Shown: positions 1 through 12,800 of the stretch, piece after piece
Numbering within the stretch: the first letter of the stretch is position 1
How the letters are laid out: each line of letters begins with the position of its first letter
Assembly (NCBI GenBank): GCA_932521025.1
Contig: OW051471.1
Location: 2,108,001-2,172,000 of the forward strand
Source: Oscheius onirici
Taxonomy: Eukaryota; Nematoda; Chromadorea; Rhabditida; Rhabditidae
DNA: 64,000 nucleotides
Direction: 5' to 3'
Notes under the pieces: generated by a model
Database searches by the model: none
What the model saw: only the letters and a program-made list of their open reading frames with translations
What the model was told of the DNA's origin: nothing
Program-made: the position numbers and the translations under genes

Positions 1-821
1 TCAGGCAGTTCTGAAGCAAAAAAGGCTATTTTCATGATCAAAAACAATATGAAGAAGAATGGAAAAAGAGAAAACGGAGTTGAAAATGGGGAATAGAAAA
101 ACGCAAGTTTTCAACTTCATCGAGAGTGTGAGAAACATAGTTTCCCTGTAACAGACTGAGACTTATGGAATGATCGAAGCATTATTTTTGATGTTTTTAC
201 GAAAATGTGGACAAAGATTCCTTTGAATCAGGTAAATTCAGCATATTGATTTCCCAAAAAAAAATGCCAAAAAACTTGTTCGATGTTTGAAGCATTTCTG
301 AGAAACTTTTTTGCCCTTCAAAACTTCTAGAAAGATCTTCTGCGAGTAGAGAGTTCAGTATGTTTTTCAATCGGAAATATTGATTTCCACTTAAAAATAC
401 ACAAAACTTTCTCGAAACATTTTTGCCATTATTCGCCACGTAAACATCCAAGTATTGAATTCCCTTCAAAAGCACCTAAACTTATACTCCCCTCGAAACA
501 ACTTTCCCTCTCTCTCTGTTGCTCGTCGTCACCAAAACAGGGGTGATCAACATAAACATCCGCTCATAAATAAGCACAAAACTGTTGTCCTGCCCCAATT
601 TTCTTCAATTTTTGACTAGAAAATCCGACTAAAAAACGCCACTTTCTGGATTTGGATCTCAAAAATCAAGTGCTTAGATAAAAATTTGGCTTATTTCTCA
701 TCTGAAAATTGCCAAAATCTGTCGGAGGAAAAACCACGTTTTAGGTCAAAAAATCCAAATTTGTTCAAATTATCCTATCCGTCAAAAATTTGAACCAAAA
801 ATATTAAAAAAAAATACTCAC

Positions 822-3800
822 AACTTCTCCTTCTGTTCTTCGTAATCTCCAACTTGAACTGCGGCCCAAATTTGTACTCTTTCAGCTCCGTATTCTCGGC
901 CGTACAAGTGTACAGGCGGTCAGCCTTGAAATCATCGTCTCGTACATGATGGAAGAAGAGTGTTCCCTACAAAAGGAACACACATTACTCACCGCGAAAA
1001 GATAGCATAGTGCCGTGATTAAACTCCTCATTGTCTATTTTGAAATCTAGAAATATACAGGTTCAAAAGGCCGGCATTGATTTCGTTTGGAAAACACAGA
1101 GAGTGTGTGTGGCAGGCAGTAGGGGGGCGACACACGACGGACGGCAGCAGCCAGCAGAGCTCAGAGATGCCCGATGGCTGACGAGAGAGAGAGAGAGAAA
1201 AGCCACGCCCACAAACATAGCAGCCGACCGACTGATTCCTCTCTCTCTCCCGCACTTTCTCTCGCGTAGGGGGAGAGAAAAAAGAACGCGAGAACGCAAC
1301 TTTTTTTGTGTAGGTTCGGAATGATAGAGAAGCTGTCTCTGTCCCTCTCTCTGTCTCTCTGTCCCTCTTTAATAGAAAAAAAAGTAGACCGTTTTGCCTA
1401 TAAGGAATGGTGAAATGGAGAGCAGGTGAAATTGAATCCCCTAAGACAAAAGACCGGAAGACTTGGGGAAGAGGAGGCAGGATTTCTATTTTGTCAAAGG
1501 GAATTTGTGTTTTGGCTTGTTTATAAATATCAAGGTTTTATTGCTTTTAGGTACTAGAAGCTTCAACTGCAACCCAGCGTTACTACCAATGTACAAAAAG
1601 AGGAAGAAAAACTTGTTGTGTTTACTATGGATAAGGTATCTGCAGCTGGTACTCTTGCGCACTGCTTGGCATGTGTTTTCGGCAAAAAGAAACTAAAAAA
1701 GTCTGCAGGGTGCGAAATTTTTTCTTTTCAGCGTTTTATATAAACGCGAGTTTGTGGGAATCTTTTGAGAAAAAAATAGCAGGTGTTAGAAACTAGAGAG
1801 TAGTAAAATCTTGAAAAGTAGCTTCATCAAAGCTTGGTTTGTGAGATGTCTCCTGTTGGTTCAACTTTTGTACTTGACAAAATTAATCTAGTGGTCTCGG
1901 CTGATAGGTCATTTTGTGTTAGAAAAACACCCAATTTTAATTAAACACTAGTGAAAATTCTATTCACCAAAACGAGCTTTTTTGTTCCATCACACCCTCT
2001 ATTATTTTCCCTTTAGTATTTCAAACAGTTTTTTTTATCAACAATTTTTGCATATCTCTAACCAGCTTACAGTACCCACTTATTCAAGCTCACAGTCAGC
2101 ACCTATTTCCTGCACTTTCCCAGCGCCACCTACTCATATAGTAGTCATAGGTTAGAGAAGGGGTGAATGCGTTCATGAGTGCTCGACTCAGCTGGTCAGA
2201 CTGTGTTTAGAGAGAGAGAGGGAAAATAATCATGAGGGGACAGCTAAAAGATTTGAGGGACTCTGTGATGAAAGAAAGACAGTTCGAATGATCTTTTTTT
2301 CTCTAGAATAGTACGAAATTGTTGAAAGAACTCATTTTTAGCCATCAATGCTAACTTTTAAGTTTCGTCGATTTCTTATAAGACGAATATTTTGATCTAC
2401 CGTTGATCTGGTTCTGGAGTTGTGGGCAAAAATTGACTTCTTGGAGTGACCAAATAAGCTGATTGAATCACGTTTTCTCAGTTTACATTCGACCAAGATC
2501 TGCAGCCATGGACCCAATACCTTCAAATATCGTGAAATATTCTCAAAACTGACTTTAAAGGGACGGTTTTGGAGATTTATCGAATGTTTCCGGCTTCTTT
2601 TTATAGACACTTCTCTAGCATTTGAATTGGGTCGAAAAGCTAACTAAAGATGAAAAATGATGGGAAAACTCCCTAGAAATACAGGTTAGAAGTTATGCAA
2701 AAACGTTGATTTGAACGGTGAATAGATTTTTGTTATGTTTCACCGTTTTTGTATAGATCGGAAACTTCGGCTTGCATCTGATCACACCATAAATGAAGGT
2801 CTGAAAAAATCTCAAGAAGAATGCAATTCCAAGCTAAAGAAGAAGCGTTACTTTTTCGAGGAATGATTTTTTTTTTTGCATGTTTCATCACTTTCCTATA
2901 AGTCGAACACCAAGCGACAAATGCTTAGGTAAACTTTCATGAACTAAATAACTTTTTTTTCTTGTGAACACAAACAAATTGAACCACATTTTTCCAATTT
3001 TCTCTATCTCTCTTCCAGCTAGACCAATTGTGGATGAGATAATTGACTCTCTCTCATGTCAGTGCCATCACACATCGTCACATACCACTACTGCGAGGGG
3101 GGGCGAGAATTGGAAATGAGCTCACAGTAATTAGAGAATTTTGGACACTTCTTGTTAGCAAAAGTAAAACTGTTTGTGTGATGCCAAGCATGTGCGCTGG
3201 ACCGGACCGGTCCGGTCCAATTTTTGAATGACGGCGAGCGGACCGGACCGGACCGGACCGGTCCGGTCCGCCCGCCGCCATTTAAAAATCGGACCTTCTT
3301 CTTGGGATTCTTGCTATAGCAGTCAAGTTATAGAATTTTTGAAACAATCAGCATATCCCACTACTTTTTCGGGAGAATGGAGTAAAATTGCCGTATATGA
3401 CGAGGCTACCCGTCTTGAAAAATTCATAAAGCTTCACAGCGGAAAGAATGAGTGCGCTTGAAATTGGGGGACCTGGATGGGAGGACTATAAAAAGGGAAG
3501 AAGGAAGAATGTTTTTTTTTCGGGAAAATGGTATTTTTTGCTGTATGAACTGTTGTGAAGGAATAATCCCCTAAATGAACACGAGTGAAGCCCAAGCTGC
3601 TCGACTGGTTCTGAAGAAAGAGTGAAACTTGTTATTTTTTCAAAACTGGCTTTGAAAAACAGGACAGTTCGACAAACTGTGAATAGGAACAGTTTAGCTT
3701 GTACACTTTTCTCGATTATTTTTAAACTTTTCTAAAGACGAAAAAGAGCAATACTAAAGTGCTTCTTTGTGTCCAACGCCCGAGACTACTGTACAATCCC

Positions 3801-6800
3801 AACCATTTGAAAAATAGAAGGTACTCTGTCTGGAACACCTACAACAGTCGTTTTTTAGCTTTCTACTCAGTTTGGAGCAGAAAAATGTAAAGATTACGAG
3901 GGAACATCTAAGACGCAAGCGTTTTTTTCTTTCTTTGTCGTTTTGAAAATTGAAAAGTAATGTTTTCAATGAAAATTGAAAAGTAATCTACAAAACTTGA
4001 TGCTGCATGGAGTACGCTACGGAAGAGAATCGAAAAATATTGCCCTACCTACTGTTCTTGTACCATAGCTTTGAAGCCTTACCGAACCCGTCGTAAGCAA
4101 ATTGTTGTTACAAAACTATTAGCTAAGAATTGGTAACTTTTTCTCATTATCTCATTTGCAATTACTTTGAAACCAAAAAGCTTCCAAACTTTTAAATTCG
4201 AATGCTAATTTTTGGAAAGAGATATGCTATCTAAATTGATAATTTCGTCCTGTTACTCCTGTTACCACAACTTTGAAACACAAAACACTTCCTATCCTAC
4301 GAACAAATCTCAACGACAGATGCCCATGTCAACCGCGTGTACGGGGCCTTTTTTCTTCTTCCGCGCCACCGCTACCACCTGTCTCTCTTTCCCGCCGCCG
4401 GAGTGTCCATATAAGTGTTCCTGAGCGACACAGAGAGGTCATTGTCATATCCGAAAGGGGGAATAAATACGACAGGCTGGCAAAGGAGGGTACTGTTTCT
4501 GTGAGAAAGGATGTAGCTTTTGCAATTTTTTGATACTTCAGATAGCTGACGAGAAGTAGTCATATTTGTTTTTGTGCTGCTCCAATGTTCTTGTCTACGT
4601 TAACATTAGAATTGCAAATGCTTTGAAAGGAGTTTATATAGGTTTTTATACTGTGAATTGGCAAAAACGAATACGGAACTACGGCCCTTTTTTGATACTT
4701 CGGATAGCTGAGTAAGTTTCTAAAAGGTTTCAAACAATTCATGCTTTCTAGGCTGATCCAATGTTGATGCCATACCCAGACTTGAAAAAAAAGCAGACTG
4801 TTTCAGATTCTTCTCATATGAGGATTGTTGGAAATGATCTTGAGATAAAGCTTCTACAAATGTCGTCAAGTTTTTAGATATTCCACAGATCGGAAATTTG
4901 TAAAAACTGTTAAAAAACTTTTTTTTTCGGTTTTCTAGGTAGTTCACCTGACCGAGATCACATCCGAAGAGTAGAGGGGTCTTGGAGTGGTGATGAGCGC
5001 GTTGAATGATCAGGGTTGCTCAAGGTACGGCATCCGCTGGAGGGTAGACTACCCTCGTGGACTACCACCCGGGATTGAACTTGCGATCGCTTTCTTCATA
5101 GACTCTCATCCTATCCACTTGACTATCCGGGCCCGAAATTTGTAAAATGTTTCGGAAAATGTTCATATGGTCTCTTGAATTAATGGAAATAATAAACCGT
5201 ACATTGCCTGAAGAAGCGGTACTTCATTAATAAAAACCCGCAAAAAGAATTTCTGTCAATGCCTCCGAATGTTTTCTAAATGTGTTTTTCTTGTAAGTCA
5301 CTAGATTCTCATTCTATTGTCGGTACAAGAACAAACTGCCATCGTTAAATCACTCGCCACAAAGCATTAGAAAAAAATTACACCTTTTTCAGCATTTTTT
5401 TACCATCTATTTTACGACCATCTATTTTGCCAGAGCATTCCTTATTCTGTACTACCTCTCTCTGTCTCTCTGCGATCAATCGGGACAGCCAGATCGAAAT
5501 TGGCTGTGCGCGCCTGCTAGATGAAACAGCCGGGACAGAGAGAAAAAGAGTAAATCGACAGAAAACATTGGCCTAAAGTGGACCGGGCGCGGCAACTTGC
5601 TGCCGCCCGAAAGACCAAATTTGTTTGTACTCTCGCACCAGAAAGGGGACAGTTTCCAGAGAGTGGGGGGTCTAACAATTTTTTGTGATATGGAGAAATA
5701 GCAAGAAAGAGTAGTTTCAAAGGGAAGGGGATAATTATATTAAACTGACATGATAATTCTGATTGAATTGCCTGGCCAAAAAGCGCAAAAGAAGAAAACT
5801 TCATGTTTTCTTACCAAGTATATCTAGGAAAATGATGGAAAACTGTGTTTCGTTCAGATGGTATATAAGATTCGGAGAGGACATTATAGTGGTATCCCGC
5901 ATTCTTCTCGAAAAACCCCAAGAAAATGATAATGAAAGTTATTTGGATAGGAGGATATACGAGCAAAATTGCAAACAAAAATTCCGGATTTGATTAGAAT
6001 GAAGTTTAGCAATGTTTCAGAAATTTTATGATCTGAAGTGTGGGAAATCGTTCTTTGGTAGGACAGAAATCAGACTTCCAGTAAAACAGAAGCTTTCCTC
6101 GCTCACTGAGAAATTCTCATTCCCAGTGAGAATTAGACTTCCTTCCTCCCCTACATGTCTTTTTTTTTGGAAAACAGGTTTCCATCAAGGATATCAAATG
6201 GGTAGCAACCTACACAAGTAAAAAGAAACAAGTGCCCTGGTGCAAAGAATAAGCAACGTACCTGCTCATTGCTGGAAATGTGACTGCCATTTATGGTATC
6301 GAATTGGCCCTGCTCTTCTCCTTTCAGAATCCAGAAGACTCTGAAATGGTAAAAGTTTTTGAACCTCCTCGTTCGTCTCCGACTAGTTTGAAAAGGCTTG
6401 TTCAAAAGATAAAAAAATGATGAAACATAATTCTTTCGAATGTTTCACTGTTTTCTTATATCGTAAGCAGCTCCAGATTACATGCTTCTTCGATTCTTGA
6501 AGAAAAGAAAAACTACAAGAAAAAAAGTTATTCTGTCGTTCTACAAGTTGACTGTTTCACTCTTTTTTCTCGTTCAAACTCTTGCAACAGGATATGTTCT
6601 CCTTCTGCTACGGGGTACTGCCCTGTCAACTATACATCTTGCATCAAAATCTGCACAAATTTTAGCGAAAAGACATTTTTTGAGTGCCGAGCGTATAGTT
6701 TCAAACAAAAAAAAGGTGGTCAAACAACTACCAAAATACTACATTTTTTTGTTCCAGTCAGTTACCTATCTTATGTCCAGAAATTCACGTTCTTTGGCCA

Positions 6801-9800
6801 AAAAATGTTCTTGAACGAATTTGCCGTGAGTCAATTTTCGGTATGTTTTTTGACTTCATTACACGTTTCCAGTGTAGTTTTTCAGGGTGAGTACTTTCTA
6901 ACAAAGAAGTGTCCAACTCTCTGTCTCCGTCGAAAAGCCAAACAAAAATCATATGTGTTCTGTTTCGGTCAGTTGTCTTATATCCAAAAAGTGTTCTGAT
7001 ACAGTTATGTTTCCATTTTTGGGGAAATTTCGTTCTTCTGGTGTATGTGTCAAAAATGACCATCCTTTCTCTCACTCACCGAGCATTAGGCTGACTTCCG
7101 ACAGCAGAACAGTTTCTGGAGTAGGCTTCTCCCAGCTCCACTTGGACGACCTCCGGCTCAGCTGGAGGGAAAGATCGCATCCCTGAAAACAATTAAATGT
7201 TTTTTTTATAGTTTTGCTTATAAAAATTCGACAAAAAATAGTTATTGTTGCCCAGGAAACTACTCGAAGACGTCGTAGTCAAGAGAGATGTACCAAGTGA
7301 ATATTCCTCGTCCTCAGCCACTCACGGTTAGTTTTTTTTGTCAAGATGAAGAAAATAGTAGATATATAAGTCAGCTTGAAGGGTTTCTAGGTGTTCAAGA
7401 TCTATTTTTGGGGGAATTGTAGAGATATATTTTGGAAGTTTTGTTATTTGAGAATTAAAACCACTTCACTGATCAACTGTAAACAACAGTTCCTGTACTA
7501 TTTGCAAGTTGTGAAGCAGAAAAAAACTGGAAATGACCAAAAAAGAGTTCAAAATGCTACCGTATACAACCAAAACGAGCTAGAGTTTTTGCTAGAAATT
7601 CTCATTTACTGGAATTTGGCGCATATATGTGAGTAATACCTCTGCAACAACATTATGCAATAAGGACAGTCGGTGAAGCATGAAGCTTTTGTAATCAATA
7701 TTCTGAAAAATAGTAGTTTCGAGAACTGCAAGGCTACCCAAGCTGAAAATATGTCTTTGATGCACAGTTGAGTACAAGAAGGATCGGTTAGTAACCAATG
7801 TCTCAGTCTTACATATACGCTTTGAAACAAAAAGATTGAAAAATTGTTGATGTGAACGGAGTTCATTTAGCCTAGAAATATCTGTACGTTGGTTACTTTG
7901 GAGTTAATAAATTGTCTAAATTCCCGTTTTTCACCATTTTTCCAATATTATTTCACGTTCGTTTTATCGATTTCACACATTGCGCGCCAAAATATTTGAA
8001 TGGAGGGGGTGCCTGCTATAGTACTACCAAACAACTTTTTCTTTTTTTTACAGCTGCAACAAGGTTATCCAGACTTTTCCTCTTTTTGATATTGTGAAAT
8101 CAACGTTTCCATCAAGATCAATTAAACTATCAAACGTTGAAACATTTCTTTCGCTAACCAAACAGTGACAATTTTCCAGGTTTTCGACTGGTTCACGCTG
8201 ATCTTCATCGTCATTTTCGGCTGTTCAATGATGCTCATCGGCGGCTACTTTACCTACATGAACGAGCACGGAAAGTCGCTTCTCTTCAAGGCTATCGTCG
8301 AGAAGGATCTCGCTATCCGTAAGTCCACTTTTTTGCCCCAAAAAAACTGCGAAAATTTAGCAGAAGGAGTCGAAACGGGGAAGGAGAAGAGCGGCGAGGA
8401 GGAGAAGCAGTCGTTGACTACCAGAGAGACGATGAGCACCATCTTGGCCAGCGACTTTTCGACACTTTGAGAGGGAGACAGAGATAGAAATGATAAATGA
8501 TCTTTTTGCAAGCCTTTCTGTTTTTTTTGTCTGTCTTTTTTGTCCAGTTGGCGAAGTTGTACTATGGAAAATTATGTTTTGCACTATTGAATCGCAACGA
8601 GTGCTATACCAATTTCAATCAAACTATAGTAAAACTGCTGAAACAATAAATGTCTATTGGAAATTTTAATTGCTCACTTTGATGTCTTCTAATGTTTAGC
8701 TAGGTAGTAATTTGGATAGTTTTACAGTCATCTATGGTTCCACTTCTCCAAATGGCTAAAAAGTAGGTTATGTTTTGCTGTTTAGGTGAATCGTGGAATG
8801 GATGCTGATGGATTCTACTTGCGACTTGTATATTCCAATTAGAATGAGAGAGGAAATGTAAAAACAGAGAGACGACCCGGAAATCGGTCTTCCTTTTACA
8901 ACTACTATGTTTCAGCAGCTTGTTACCACTTCTGGGAAATTGGTTAGTTTTTTTATGGAAAAGTTTAAATTCTGGTCTCTAAGTAGAACATATTTTTTTT
9001 CAGAATTTTGGTATAGTCGCTGCACTTTCAATCTATCCAGTGGAAAGATCGATCGACGCTTGTAACTAAAAAAACAAAAGTTGACTATTGTTTTATGCTT
9101 TGAGAGCTCGTTATAACTCTCCCTAAAAGCTTGTCCCAAAAAATGTGCATGTAATGTTTTTGGTTCAAACTGTTGTTCAGCTAATTCACAGTCCCTTCGC
9201 TCTTTCTACTATAACTTCAGCTCCAATGGGGCGATATCACAACTGGAGAACAGGAGCGCATGTAAATAGGAACAGAGAGATCAACAGGGAAAAATATGTA
9301 CACGGAAATTACAAGAAGGGATACAGGGACAGGAGGGAAAAATTAGACAGAAGAAAGGGGAGATGACGATGGGGACATCGTAAATGGTAGAGAAGGAAAA
9401 AAAACAAGTACGCGAAGTTTTCTAACGACTTTTGTAGTCTTTTACAAGGACTGGGAGGAGGGGAGAAGGGAAGGGGCAGTAGGACTGAGACTCACTAAAG
9501 ATGCGTTCAGGGCGACCCATTCAGGTCCTACATTTTGAAATTAGGCTTGGGAGGGAGCGGGTTCTAATACAGTTTCGGTAGTTTCTTTGGAGGGTCAGGA
9601 AGAGTGACTGCAGGAGAATAACAAAGGAGGAATGAAAGGGAAACCGCAACTAGGGCTCCGTGGCAGAGCGAAGTCAAGAATTTCTACTTTAGCCCTGGAA
9701 GGGTGTTCCCAACCTTGTTTCCCAAAAACTCACAAGTATGTTGAAGTTTGGTCGGTCTCGAGACGGCAGTTCCATTACTGTTGTAAGCTTCACACTGGTA

Positions 9801-12800
9801 GACTCCTTCATCAGATTCCTCCAATTTCGAAAAGACCAGCGTTCCCTCTCCCGGCTTCTGGACGACTTTTTCCGAGTACATTTTGACGTTGAAAGGCTTG
9901 CCATTTTTGCGCCATTGGTAGCTGAAGAAAAAGAGATTTTTTACTGTCCCTCTGTCCACTCCGTAAAAACATAAAAGTCGGCGCAAAATGAGTGTAATCT
10001 GACAGGGACAATGATAGATATCGCGGCTCGATGACAACACGCATTTTACAGCCCGCCACGAGAGTGAAAAATTTGAAGGAGCAATTAGTCAGAACATGTG
10101 TTCGAGAAGTTTGTGTGAGTCTTGTGAAAACTAGGAAAATCACAAAGCGTTTCACCGTTTCGGTAAAAGCTTCAGAACGCTAAGAAATCAATTGGGTTGT
10201 CATTTCGGTTGACATAAAAATAATGCAGCTCATTCAATAATTGTCTGCTTTTTGTTTCAATGATTGGTCTTGTGATCGCCAAGCATTCACGTTGCGATGG
10301 AGGGCGGAAACGGTTGGAATTCCAGCAGGAATAAACGATGACCCGATTCAAATTTCACACATATCGTCGAGAAAATGCAGCTCTCTGTTGCTTGAAATGC
10401 AGGAGAAATACTTGAAAAATCCTGAGAGGTTCGGCAAAGCTGGCTAAAGTACTGGCCTTTTGTCTCTTCTATCAAACACGGTGTTCATAGTTATTTAAAT
10501 ATTTTTGGTAATGTGAAAGCGCGGGAACCCTCGGAATGAACCAATTTCGCATTTTTCTTCATTTTTTATCAACTTTTATGCTTTCTACTTCTTTTATCGG
10601 ATTCAGCGTGTAAAAGAACCCCCTGGACCATGAATTCACTAATAAAATGGGAGAAATAGACGAAATTCGGAAGTCTCGCTATTTCCTTCTGAAAAACGTC
10701 ATATTTCTAGTGAATACATGGTCCAAGGGGTTCTTTTACACGCTGAATCCGCTAAAAGCAGTTAGAAAGCATAAAAGTTGATAAAAATTGAAGAAAAATG
10801 CGAAATTGGTTCATTCCGAGGGTTCCCGCGCAAATTTTCAAACGAAGGGGGGGGGGGGGCGCTTGCCGAACTACTACCAAATTCTGTCAAATTTTTTTCT
10901 CCAGCAAACCAAAAAGCTCAGTTTTTTTTGATCGCCTGGCTGAGAATCTGTAAAATTGTCTGAGTCTCGCAGCATAATCAATCTATTTTAAATTGCTCCC
11001 AAGTCTGTGTGTTTGTCTGAAGCTCTAATTGAGGATAAGGAGGGGAGCTTTGTGCGCAGACTACAGTAACAAGTACAGACAAGTCAGTTTAAGTAGAAGA
11101 GAAGCTTTTCCCCAGGACTTTGCCTCTGCCTTGACTTCAGGAGTTTGGATTTCGGTGAGTCAATGGCTTGAGCCGGGGGGGGGGGGATGCATTCGTGAAC
11201 AGGCATTCGAGACATTAACACATAAGGTGTTAAAGAGACACCGTAAGAGAAATGGGAAAAATTGAAAGGGAAAAGATTGGGGGAAGGGGAAATTGTTTTG
11301 AGTAGCAAAGGGAAGAAGGGAAGGGGCAGTAGGTCTGAGACTCACTAAAGCTAGGAACGGGTGAGGCGACCCGTTCAGGTCCTACATTTTGAAATTAGGC
11401 TTGGGAGGGAGCTTTCGGTAGTTTCTTTGGAGGGTCAGGAGGAATGAAAGGGAAACCACGACTGAGGCTCCGTGACAGAGCGAAGTCATGAATTTCTACT
11501 CTAGCCCTGGAAAGGCGTTGCCAACCTTGTATCTCAAAAATTTAGAGTATGGAACTTACTCAGGTTTGGGATTTCCTTCAGCTATGCAGTAGATTGTCTG
11601 TTGGAGCAAGTTGACAGGGGTTGAGGGATCGTCTCCGACTGTCTCCACCTGAAAAAAGAAACTCATTTTTACACATGTTCAAAGAAAGTTTTTGGTTTCA
11701 ATCTCTCTGTAGATGGTTGCTAATCGAGATGTAAACAATGCAATCTGTGCAGATGACAAAATACAAAAAAAGCACCTACCTTGTAATAGATAACCGGGTC
11801 ATTTTCTCGATGCATAAATCTCGGAGGAGTAGAGATTTGTGACCAGTCGATGGGCGTTACTGTTGCACCACCTGAAAAAAAATTGTTTACTTTTTTATTT
11901 CAAAGTGTAGTTAGGTACTCTACAGTTTCAGGTGGTTCGATACAGATATCATTTCTTCTCATTTTGGCAACAAGCTTTCGCCAGAATCCAACTCTGCACC
12001 AGTAGAACCTTTGAAAAGCACATATGTTCAGGTTCGTTTGTTTTCATGAATCATCAGATTAGTTTCTTTCTAGGTCAACTTCATTTTGTCTATTTTGCGG
12101 CTTCTAAAGTCTGTTCAGAAAAAGAACAGGAACCTAAAAATATTTCGCTTCGAGAACTTCACAAACCCCCTGGTTTTCAGGAAAGTCAAATCGATTTTTT
12201 GAATTTTCGCAAAGTCAAATTGGCGCGTTACCCTAAATAAGTTTTTGTTTCATAAAGTAGCTAGCTTCATGACAGTTTCTGATAAAGACAGGATCGAACA
12301 CTCTCGATCTCATTTCGGTTTCAGATTTTCGCACAAGTTCAAACTATGTACCTCTACGGCCTATTCAAGAAGAAGAGGAACTACCTACTCCAATAGCTTT
12401 ACGCACGGAAATCTAACAAAAATGGAATAATCAGAGCGTACACAGCTAGCATTTGAGTTTTCAAGTTTTTTTTTTGCGGTAGCCCGGTCTCGAAAAGAAA
12501 AATTAGAAGATTTTTTCTTCTTTCTGAACAGACATGCAGCTAGAAGTTCTTGGAAAGCCCACATTCTTCCTGAACTCGGAGCTAACCAGTTTGAAAACTT
12601 CATACTGGAGTTGTATTTTCAGAATATTTTCTTCATCTTACGGATCCAATCTGTTCAAAACCTTTTTTTCCTCAAAAATTCTCAAACAATTGTCGACTAG
12701 CTTTGAAGAGGACAGTAGTGTCATTGTCAGGACAATGGGGGAATAAGTGAAAAAATGGATCAAATACTGGATATATATGTTATTTCATGTGCTTCAGCTA

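Larger units (their letters stand above)
1371..6261. other. Remainder of L1CAM-family intron 6
   Basis: Apart from the GGACCGG block (3188) and the SINE (4939) this is AT-rich intron sequence with poly-T tracts. I see no exon on either strand. Confidence 0.6.

Noticed and set aside
6482-6814. A 110-codon plus-strand frame with a hydrophobic segment in L1CAM-family intron 5
   Set aside because: It is Lys/Leu/Phe-rich as expected from A/T-rich DNA, with no poly(A) signal, splice logic or family match.
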